The notes under the pieces were generated by a model, which was not told the origin of the DNA, ran no database searches, and saw only the letters and a program-made list of their open reading frames with translations. A stretch of DNA of 64,000 bases from Puniceicoccales bacterium Verruco_02 (GTDB taxonomy: Bacteria > Verrucomicrobiota > Verrucomicrobiia > Opitutales > Oceanipulchritudinaceae). A program made the position numbers and the translations under genes. Positions 1 to 7,089 of the stretch are shown in pieces; within the stretch, counting starts at the first letter, position 1, and every line of letters begins with the position of its first letter. The stretch lies in the NCBI GenBank assembly GCA_001604585.1, contig LVBW01000002.1, positions 1 to 64,000 of the forward strand, in the 5' to 3' direction.

Positions 1-715
1 GGCTGATACGACGTTAAGTAGTTCCATGCACTGCTTATTGCATTGCCGATATATGAGGCCACGCTGCTAATCGCATTTCCTATACCACAAAAGAACGACC
101 CTATTGATCCCCAGAATCCTCCGCCGCTGCACAGGCCGTAGAACTCCCGGTTGTTCACGGGATCGCCGCCGCAGAAGGCGTAGAGATTTACTCCTGAGCC
201 TGCGACTCCCGCTGGGTCTCTGGATATGAAGCGCCCTAGCGACGGGCTGTAATACCTTGCGCCGTAATAGATAAGCCCCGTTTCGTCGCGGCATTCTGTG
301 CCGAAGCCGAAGCGTTCGTACGAAGCGCAGTCCGCGTCTGTTGCCACCAGATGTCAAAGCGTTCTCCATAGGGGCCGTGGTCCGCCGTGCCGATCAGTTC
401 GCCCGTCGCGCCGTTTGTCCATGTTACTATGTTCCCGCGACCGTCATAGCCGGGCAGCGCACGGGTGCCGCGCTCGTAATCCCGCACCGATAGGAGTCGC
501 CACGCCTCCCCCGCGCCGCCGCGCTGCCAGTGATACCCGCGCGAGAGCGTCGAGTTTGTCACCGTGCCGTTGCTGTTTACTGTCACTTTCACTTCTGCGA
601 TCAGGTCGTTACCGTAATATATATACCGTATTCGCTCGGAGTCCACACTGGTGTTGTAAATGAGCTTTTCCGTCCGCCATCTGTCGGTGTAGTAGGTATG
701 AGCGAGTTGATGTCA
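1..715 (-). pseudogene. RHS-repeat-associated core, frame-broken, runs off window start
   Basis: On the minus strand one frame from about 712 to 304 reads an RHS core (YYTDRW, NDLIAEV, YHWQRG, LLSVRDYERG, GPYGERFDIW). The conserved core then continues in another frame from about 330 to position 1 (FGFGTECRDETGLIYYGARY, then SLGRFISRDPAG and LYAFCGGDPVNN), open to the window edge. The core is therefore split by a frameshift at about 303-330. The first frame also meets a TGA at 713-715, with no recognisable RHS sequence upstream. RHS proteins are large surface or secreted beta-cage toxins; the sequence after the RDPAG motif would begin the variable C-terminal tip (WGSIGSFFCGIGNAISS). I call it a decayed RHS tail. 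A sequencing error could mimic the frameshift, but the upstream stop makes decay more likely. Confidence 0.75.
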
Positions 716-890
716 TGACGATGGCAGGGCGTTGTGTTGTTCAGTCAGAGGGAGGCGAGTTTTGCTCTTGAAACGATAGAGGGTACGTAGCCGAGAAGCC
801 GTACAAGCGCCATTTTCAAAGAACGTCATGATTTGCATGTGTTTTGGCACGCGGCATTTCATCGGCTATGGTTGGCCTGTACTGTTTCAC

Positions 891-1286
891 TTATTCAGCA
901 ACCTGCTGATGGACAGTGGATTCATTTCTCTTGAGTTTCCTATCTTCATCGATATTCTTCATTTCATCAATCAATTCGTCAGCTGTCCTTCCATTTAACC
1001 GTGGAGCATACACAGAAAATAGATCATACTCATTCATAGCATCTTTGCCTTTATTATACACACCTGCCTTTTCATAACTGTCATCGATAATCAATTGGTA
1101 TGCGCGCAAAATAAGGCCTTCTCGATTAACGCCGACTTCATGCCTCATGGCATTAATCGAGGCATCAAGCGACTCTATTGATGTTGCATCAAGACTTACA
1201 GGGCTTGAATGCTTACAAACTGTCACACATAGAACAACCGATGCAACTACGGAATACACGAGCAGTAACTTGTATGTAATTTTCAT
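891..1286 (-). CDS. Small membrane-anchored or exported protein, DUF6694-like
   Basis: 131 residues. The N-terminus (residues 5-24) is a hydrophobic signal or anchor segment following MKITYK; a cysteine lies near its end but the lipobox is not canonical. The mature part is charged and probably helical, with SLDASINAMRHEVG and, near the end, LNGRTADELIDEMKNI. The layout (short exported protein, a SLxxSI..M helix, then L-x-G-[KR]-T-A-D-E-[IL]-I) resembles the DUF6694 family of small lipoproteins; this is from memory and is tentative. Its base composition is clearly more AT-rich than the surrounding 55-60% GC genes, suggesting transfer. It sits between the RHS tail and an IS whose edge is only about 46 bases upstream of its start, so the IS may have displaced its native promoter. 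No function is assigned. Confidence 0.6.
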   Translation of the reverse strand: MKITYKLLLVYSVVASVVLCVTVCKHSSPVSLDATSIESLDASINAMRHEVGVNREGLILRAYQLIIDDSYEKAGVYNKGKDAMNEYDLFSVYAPRLNGRTADELIDEMKNIDEDRKLKRNESTVHQQVAE

Positions 1287-1331
1287 TAATTTTCGTAATT
1301 ATAGGTCATTCCAAATTTAAAAGACTAGATT

Positions 1332-1349
1332 AAGGCCACCTCGAACAAC
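1332..1349. repeat. IS terminal inverted repeat (left)
   Basis: Reads AAGGCCACCTCGAACAAC. It matches the complement of 2563-2580 at 16 of 18 positions and marks the transposase 3' side of the IS. Confidence 0.8.
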
Positions 1350-2579
1350 CCGCCCTTCCATTCATGCCGCACCCGATTGGCTGTTGGTGACAAGCCTGGC
1401 TCAATAATCGGACGATTTCGAGCTTGTTTTCGTTGTTTATCGCGATTTGTTCCCGTTTGACGCCTCTTTTGAGGCGCATTTCGCGATATTCGTACACGCT
1501 CACGCCCGGCAGCCAAGCCTTGCACAGCGATCCATGTTGTAAACGAGGTTCCCGAGGCCTGTTTCGAAGATCGCCCGGAGGATCCCCACACGCCGGAAGC
1601 GGTCAGCCCCGAACTGCGCCAGTCGCCCGTAAACGTGTTCCACTCGCGCACGAATCGCGTTTTTCAGCCGGTTGAGCGCCTTTTGCGCTTTGCTCAAGGG
1701 GTGATCCCGGTGGCCACGCTCGTGTATCTGGTTCTCGATCTTTTTATCCTTCAGCTTCTTGCAAATCTCTTCGCTTTGGTAGGCACTGTCCGCATACAGC
1801 GTCCCGTCGTCCTCCGCCACAAGCCCCTCCAGCGTCTGACTGTCGTGCAAGTTCGCCGCCGTTACTTCCCATGCCACGATAAGCTTGCTCGCAGCGTCCA
1901 CTTTCGTGTGATTCTTGTAACCGAAGTGCGTTTCGTCGTTCTTCTTTGTCCAGCGCGCGTCCGTGTCCTTCTGCACGCCCTTGTTCGGGTTTTCGTCGAA
2001 GGCTTCGGGGCGCTTGCCGTCTTTTATCAAGTCGTTGTCCTCGCGTTTGTTACGCTGCTTGGGCGCTTCCACAAAGCTCGCGTCCACGATCTTGCCCGCC
2101 CTGCCGATCACCCCGCGCTTGTGCAGCGTCGAATCCAGGTGATCGAAGAGGGTCTTGATGCCCTCCGCACCGAGGCGTTCCTTGAAGAGCCAGATCGTTT
2201 TTGAGTCGGGCACATCGTCGCCAACATCCAGTCCAACAAAGCGTTGGAAACTGAAACGATCCAGTATCTGGAACTCCGTCTCGTCGTCCGAAAGGCCTTG
2301 GAACTTCTGTAGCACGACGATCTTGAACATCAGCACCAGGTCCCACGGACGCGGCCCGCCCTTCGGCTTTTCCGTGAACCGAATCCGCCCCTCCAGCACG
2401 GGCCGGAAGCTCTCCCAGTCGACGAAAGCGTTCAGCCGATCCAGCCCGCGTTCCTTCTTCGCCAGCTCCGCCTTGCGTTCCTGATAGTCAAACAATCCGC
2501 CCTGTTCCCTTGCCTTCTTGTAGCGCTTGTTTGTTTATATTGCACAAGCACTTGCGTGTCAAGTTGTTGGATGTGGCCT
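1333..2579 (-). mobile_element. IS5-family insertion sequence, complete
   Basis: About 1.25 kb bounded by imperfect terminal inverted repeats, AAGGCCACCTCGAACAAC at 1332-1349 and the complement of AAGGCCACATCCAACAAC at 2563-2580 (16 of 18 matching). Taking the first A as part of the target, the element is 1333-2579 and is flanked by TTA on both sides (1330-1332 and 2580-2582). A 3-bp TNA duplication is the pattern of the IS1031 subgroup of IS5. The single transposase gene is intact, so the copy may still be active. Confidence 0.85.
1500..2495 (-). CDS. IS5-family DDE transposase
   Basis: 331 residues, near the usual length for IS5. The N-terminal region (about 1-100) carries the DUF772-type domain (QGLSDDETEFQILDRFSFQR). 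The RNase H-like catalytic core shows the acidic triad: D138 in IVDASF, D236 in LYADSAYQS and E286 in ARVEHVYGR, the last fitting the Y-(2)-R-(3)-E-(6)-K-like signature region. It would cut and join the IS ends. The start chosen here is a TTG; the frame stays open upstream to a TAA at 2535-2537 with no ATG, so the true start may be a few codons earlier. Nothing indicates truncation. It transcribes towards the small gene at 891-1286, so read-through could drive that gene. Confidence 0.93.
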   Translation of the reverse strand: MFDYQERKAELAKKERGLDRLNAFVDWESFRPVLEGRIRFTEKPKGGPRPWDLVLMFKIVVLQKFQGLSDDETEFQILDRFSFQRFVGLDVGDDVPDSKTIWLFKERLGAEGIKTLFDHLDSTLHKRGVIGRAGKIVDASFVEAPKQRNKREDNDLIKDGKRPEAFDENPNKGVQKDTDARWTKKNDETHFGYKNHTKVDAASKLIVAWEVTAANLHDSQTLEGLVAEDDGTLYADSAYQSEEICKKLKDKKIENQIHERGHRDHPLSKAQKALNRLKNAIRARVEHVYGRLAQFGADRFRRVGILRAIFETGLGNLVYNMDRCARLGCRA

Positions 2580-2580
2580 T
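2563..2580. repeat. IS terminal inverted repeat (right)
   Basis: Reads GTTGTTGGATGTGGCCTT. It is complementary to 1332-1349 with two mismatches and lies upstream of the transposase start. Confidence 0.8.
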
Positions 2581-2810
2581 TACCAGGCAACAGATTTTCC
2601 GAAAGTGGGTCCCAGAGCAAACGCTTACCGTGCAAAGAGACAAATACATGATGTCGTTAAGGACATGCAGGGAGGCGCTCATATTGATAGAGATAATGCA
2701 GGCATATGCTGTATATTACAAGTATCGTCGATGTGTTCCAGATGCCGTCGGCCCGGCAGAGTTGTCACCACAATAGTGGCGCGGTAATACGCCTGAGGAT
2801 TACACGCGAA

Positions 2811-2882
2811 GGGCGTTGCAACGATGCCCTGTATGAATGAGCGATGAATAACTCGCATACACTCAAAGCCGTTGCAACGCCC
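2811..2882. repeat. Long hairpin with two CGTTGCAACG palindromes
   Basis: GGGCGTTGCAACG at 2811-2823 is the exact inverse complement of CGTTGCAACGCCC at 2870-2882. Between them TGTATG and CATACA pair again, so the 72-base segment can form a long imperfect hairpin 43 bases beyond the GH115 stop. Each arm also contains the self-complementary decamer CGTTGCAACG (2814-2823 and 2870-2879). It may be a transcript-end structure for the GH115 gene, although no T-run follows, or a pair of protein-binding sites. The rest of 2583-2924 shows no gene I can support. Confidence 0.6.
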
Positions 2883-2924
2883 TGCTCTGTAAGGACTTGA
2901 GCTGGCGTGAAGACGTTTGGGCAG

Positions 2925-5816
2925 TTATTTCGCGGCGCGCGTGCTCTCAGGTGGCCCGAAGTAGCTTGCCGGGACCTCGCCGAAGCTCAGTAAGACACGC
3001 TGTAACACGATCGCAGGGTCGATCATCCATATCTTGATGACGTGAGCTCCGGGCTTATCAATGCGGTGCTTTGTCGTCACTTTGCGGACTGCCTCCTGCA
3101 CTGTTTTGCCCCAGTCCTCCTTGCCGTCGCCGACCGGAAGCTTCAGATCCACGATTTGCGGAGCCTCTTCATCCACCGATACCGCAAGGCGCAGACCGCG
3201 GTCCGGCATGAAGGCAAGCGTGGGAGACAGGGTCAGTTCTATTGACGCCTCGCCGCTCGAAACGGTGTACACAGAATACTCCAAGCGCGATGAATTCTTC
3301 GACAATGTACGGCTATCCACCAGCGCGGGCAAAGGAGTCACCCCTCCCTTGGTCCGTCCGAAATTGTCCAGCTTGCGCCACTCGATGCCCGCTTCTGCCA
3401 CGGCACGGCTGAAGTTCACGACCTCGATGGCGACATACCCATCAGATTCGATAAATGAACCTGCTGGCGGTACTAGAGAAGAGGGATACTTCACAACCGG
3501 CACCCAGACCCGGATGCGTGTGCCTCGATTGTCCCTAATAACGACCAGAGGCTCTGACTTGCCCTCCGGAACCGCGCTCCAGTCAACGCTTACCTCAAAA
3601 CGACGCGTCTGCGGGCCTACAAGTTCGCCCCGAGTCTCCGTCACCTTGAGCCATGGCACCGTCGTATCCACAGAGAATGCAACTGAGCCAAGACCACGGT
3701 TAAAGACCTCTATCCAGCGGGACGGCTGAGTGAGGGAATCCAAGCTCGGCAGCGTCGGGCGCTTCTGTCCCGGAATCTCCTCAGGCCAGCCATGTGCGGC
3801 CCCCTCGATCGCCACGCCTACCTCGCCATAGATGCTCGCCTGAATCTCGCTTACCGCAGGCATGGTGTTGCGCGGCGGCTGCTGCCAGATGTAGAAGCCA
3901 AGATGCGTCTGGTCGGCGAAATGCCGCCACTTGCCCTTGGCAAGGTATTCGTTGTAATAGCGGCTCAGCTCGGCGTCCTCGCGGAACAGGTCGCGCACCT
4001 GCTGTGCCGTGGTGTTGGTCTCGGCGCGGCCCTGGAAGGCATACAAGTTGTTGAAACCAGCTGTGACATACATCCTGTTGGTAATCGAGCTGGCACGCAC
4101 AGGCCATTCCACTAGCTGGAAGAAGGCGTCGCGGTATTCCCAAGGCAGATCCTGCCTTATGCGCACAGCCAGTGTGTCGAGCGCGCTCCAAGACTCTGCC
4201 ACACGGCGAGCCTCGTCGAAGTGCGTCGCGCTGAATACGCTGGAGCTAAGCCACTCCGGCTTGATGGAACCGTTGAGCTTGGTGTAACCCTCCACAAGGC
4301 TGGCGATTTCCTTCGCATACTTGGGGCCGAACTCGCGCTCCGCCCAAAGCTCTCCGTATTCGCCAAGGCGCTCGTAGGGCCACTGCTTCGGTGCCCATGC
4401 AAAACTCATGAAAAACTCTATGGGGAACTCCATGGGCTTAAGATCACCCACATTAACGATCCAGATGCGGTCTGCGCCGTATTCGTGCGCAAGGCGCATC
4501 TGCTCCCAGATCTTGGAAATCGGGGTGACGTTAAGCCACTTGTATGAACGAGGCCAGCCGACGTAGTCTATGTGATAGTAAACGCCAGCACCACCGGAAC
4601 GCTTCCGCTCTTCCGCCGTGGGCAGACGGCGTATATTACCGTAGTTATCGTCGCACCAAAGAAGCGTCACATCGTCAGGCACCTGCATACCGTCCTCGTA
4701 ATAGGTCTGAACCTCCTTGTACAAGGCCCACATCTGCGGAATCTGATCGGCAGGCTTGCCCACGGCCTCGGAGAGAATCACGCGCTGATCGCGGACAATG
4801 CGCTCCAGAAGCTCGATATTGGCATCCTCGCTCATGGCCATGTCTCCGTCGCCACGCATTCCGATGGTCACCATGTTGTCGAAATTACGATTACGGACCA
4901 TTCCATCCCTCCAGAAACGGCTCAGCCCGTCGGGATTGGTGTCGTAGTTCCATTCGCCCTTGCCGTTGTGATGCCATTCCTGCTGGGAGCGCATCATCGG
5001 CTCGTGGTGCGAAGTGCCCATCACAATGCCGTATTCGTCGGCAAGAACCGGGTTCATAGGATCGTCCTCGTTGAAGGCATTGCTCCACATCGCAGGCCAG
5101 AGATAATTGCCGCGAAGACGCAGGATCAGCTCAAAGACATGCGAGTAGAACTCACTGTTCAGTTGGCCGAACTTGTCCTTGGCCCAGCCCGACAAGGCAG
5201 GAGCTTCGTCGTTGAGAAATATGCCGCGGTACTTCACTACCGGGCCTGGATTGATGATAGGCTTGGCAAGTGAAGCATACAGGGATCTGCTCTTCTTTGC
5301 AGGAACATCCGCCCACCAGTACCAAGGAGAGACACCAATCTGCTCCGAAAGTCCGTAGATGCCGTAGATGGTTCCGCGCTTGTCGCTGCCAGCAATGACA
5401 AGTGCGCGTTCCACACCCTCAAAAGGCTTGTCCACGATCTGGTAAAGGAATGCCTCCCATTTGCCAGCGATAGCCTTTGCGTCAATCTTCCCTGCCGCAG
5501 CTAGGCGATCAATGACAGACGAACGGCCCAGAGTGCCGACGATGATGAGATTCGGCGTAGCACCTGTCGCAGTACGCAGTTCCGTAGAAGTTGCGCCAAC
5601 ACGCTCGAAATCGTCCCGAAGGTCAGCCGCAGCGCGGAGCACTCCGGCCCAGTCCGCATCGTCAACGAGAATCGGAGTGGAAGCGAAATCTTGCATTAGC
5701 GTGAAGGACGCAGACGAAGGACTCGCCTGAACAAACATGGGGTCTCCCAAGGCGGCGCGCAAATACGCCCCCAAGAACATAGAACAGAAAACGACATAGA
5801 AGATGCGCATGATCAT
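2925..5816 (-). CDS. GH115 alpha-glucuronidase, exported
   Basis: 963 residues with an N-terminal signal peptide (about 1-24). It matches the GH115 family, which removes (4-O-methyl)-glucuronic acid side chains from xylan, through GTIYGIYGLSEQIGVSPWYW, VKYRGIFLNDEAPALSGW, LWPAMWSNAF, MGTSHHEPMMRSQQEW, LLWCDDNYGNIRRLP and the IWIVNVGDLKPMEFPIEFF block. The order is an N-terminal beta-rich domain (about 30-170), the TIM-barrel catalytic domain (about 190-510), a helical part (about 510-650) and C-terminal beta domains to the end (about 690-960), the usual full-length layout. The start ATG-ATC-ATG gives two candidate start codons six bases apart. It stands alone: 260 bases separate it from the next upstream gene and a hairpin follows it. 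It should act in the periplasm or at the cell surface alongside the GH43/GH2 enzymes at 41-45 kb. Confidence 0.93.
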   Translation of the reverse strand: MIMRIFYVVFCSMFLGAYLRAALGDPMFVQASPSSASFTLMQDFASTPILVDDADWAGVLRAAADLRDDFERVGATSTELRTATGATPNLIIVGTLGRSSVIDRLAAAGKIDAKAIAGKWEAFLYQIVDKPFEGVERALVIAGSDKRGTIYGIYGLSEQIGVSPWYWWADVPAKKSRSLYASLAKPIINPGPVVKYRGIFLNDEAPALSGWAKDKFGQLNSEFYSHVFELILRLRGNYLWPAMWSNAFNEDDPMNPVLADEYGIVMGTSHHEPMMRSQQEWHHNGKGEWNYDTNPDGLSRFWRDGMVRNRNFDNMVTIGMRGDGDMAMSEDANIELLERIVRDQRVILSEAVGKPADQIPQMWALYKEVQTYYEDGMQVPDDVTLLWCDDNYGNIRRLPTAEERKRSGGAGVYYHIDYVGWPRSYKWLNVTPISKIWEQMRLAHEYGADRIWIVNVGDLKPMEFPIEFFMSFAWAPKQWPYERLGEYGELWAEREFGPKYAKEIASLVEGYTKLNGSIKPEWLSSSVFSATHFDEARRVAESWSALDTLAVRIRQDLPWEYRDAFFQLVEWPVRASSITNRMYVTAGFNNLYAFQGRAETNTTAQQVRDLFREDAELSRYYNEYLAKGKWRHFADQTHLGFYIWQQPPRNTMPAVSEIQASIYGEVGVAIEGAAHGWPEEIPGQKRPTLPSLDSLTQPSRWIEVFNRGLGSVAFSVDTTVPWLKVTETRGELVGPQTRRFEVSVDWSAVPEGKSEPLVVIRDNRGTRIRVWVPVVKYPSSLVPPAGSFIESDGYVAIEVVNFSRAVAEAGIEWRKLDNFGRTKGGVTPLPALVDSRTLSKNSSRLEYSVYTVSSGEASIELTLSPTLAFMPDRGLRLAVSVDEEAPQIVDLKLPVGDGKEDWGKTVQEAVRKVTTKHRIDKPGAHVIKIWMIDPAIVLQRVLLSFGEVPASYFGPPESTRAAK

Positions 5817-6077
5817 TAGGTTAGCTCCGTTGAACAGGGTTCTGGTTCATACCCAGTAAGTCATGCTTCGCGCACGAATCAATGTAAGTCGGCCAGCACT
5901 CTTTTCTAACATTAGGGCACACGAAAACAGCGTTCAGTTCTGCTGCCAGCCGGAATTCGCATATGCTCTAGCCGCGCAAGGGGAATGCTATCAGGATAGC
6001 GAACAGCTTGGACAAGTTTCCGCGTCAGCGATTAACATGCTGTTGATGATGCAGGAGATAGCAACAACTTCTACCCA

Positions 6078-6989
6078 TTACAAGGGGCGGGCTACGGCTA
6101 CTCTCTCCTCAATAGGCTCAACTGTCACGGCGACTCGGATTGTCTGAAGACCTCCACCCAGTATCGAGCCACGAATCATGCTTAGGTCTCCATAGTCACG
6201 CCCACGGCCCACGGAGATGTGATCCTCCCCGACAAGACAGTTGTTTGTTGGGTCAATCTCCACCCAGCCAAGCTGCGGCACAAGAACGGTCACCCAGGCG
6301 TGCGAGGCATCGGCACCGACAAGGCGGGGCCTCCCGGGCGGAGGGTTGGTGCGTATGTACCCACTCATGTAGGCGGCAGCTATGCCGTGCGAACGCAGGC
6401 AGGAAATCGTGAAGTGGGAAAAATCCTGACATACCCCCTGCCCCAGCTTCAGCAAAGTCTGAATGGGCGAACTGGCATCCGTAACCCCCGGCTTGTAGCG
6501 GAAGCTGGTCTTTACCTTTGCGCACAGGGCCAGCGCGGCGTCCAGCACCGGGCGATCCGGGAGCAGCAGGGGCGCGGCAAAGTCGTGCGCCTCGCGGAGC
6601 AAGGGGATGCGCGGAGAAGGAAGGACAAACTCCGAAGCTGTGAGCGAAAGCGGATCTTCGTGAACATGGGCAAGCCTAGCCGCCTCACTGCAAGCAGGCG
6701 TAAGCAGTGGCATGGCCATGTCGCGCGGCAACACGCTCACATCGCTGCGCGTTTCAACCTCCAGAGCACGATGCGGCTCGCTGATGTCGAAGCTGTGAAA
6801 GCTGTTTCCGAAATAGTCCCTGCCGCGCTGAATCTCCCCCGGGTCCGGACTGACGTTCAGGCGAAAGCGGTGCAGTATCTGCGTGGGCGCGCCGAGCGGC
6901 TCCAGATGCAGGCACTGGTGCGATGTGGCTACGTCGCTCTCGTAATGATAGACGGTTTTGTGATGGACGCGGTACTGAGCCATCGGCAC
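6078..6989 (-). CDS. Transglutaminase-like cysteine peptidase
   Basis: 303 residues, no signal peptide. The N-terminal beta domain (about 1-90, opening YRVHHKTVYHYESDVATSHQ) is the bacterial transglutaminase N-terminal domain. The core has the catalytic triad C187 (GQGVCQDFSHF), H230 (DASHAWV) and D246 (VEIDPTNN). Such proteins are predicted to hydrolyse or transfer amide bonds. It is the last gene of the ATP-grasp/alpha-E/amidoligase operon, 100 bases after the fused ATP-grasp gene, and its triad matches that at the N-terminus of the 1124-residue protein at 9730-13104, so the operon carries two transglutaminases. In related operons these are thought to cleave or exchange bonds made by the ATP-grasp and GS-like ligases. 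The substrate is unknown. Confidence 0.9.
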   Translation of the reverse strand: MPMAQYRVHHKTVYHYESDVATSHQCLHLEPLGAPTQILHRFRLNVSPDPGEIQRGRDYFGNSFHSFDISEPHRALEVETRSDVSVLPRDMAMPLLTPACSEAARLAHVHEDPLSLTASEFVLPSPRIPLLREAHDFAAPLLLPDRPVLDAALALCAKVKTSFRYKPGVTDASSPIQTLLKLGQGVCQDFSHFTISCLRSHGIAAAYMSGYIRTNPPPGRPRLVGADASHAWVTVLVPQLGWVEIDPTNNCLVGEDHISVGRGRDYGDLSMIRGSILGGGLQTIRVAVTVEPIEERVAVARPL

Positions 6990-7089
6990 AGGGGTTACGG
7001 ACGCTTCGGAATATGGTCACTAATCGGGGGACGGGGCGAACTACGATGGAAGCGTATCCGCCTGCTTCTGCCATGCTTTGCCGCCTGCG

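Noticed and set aside
1325-1651. 108-codon minus frame at the IS edge
   Set aside because: Overlaps the transposase 3' end and the terminal repeat in another frame; no homology.
2488-2776. Short frames spanning the right IS end
   Set aside because: They cross the IS boundary and differ in every frame; not conserved protein sequence.
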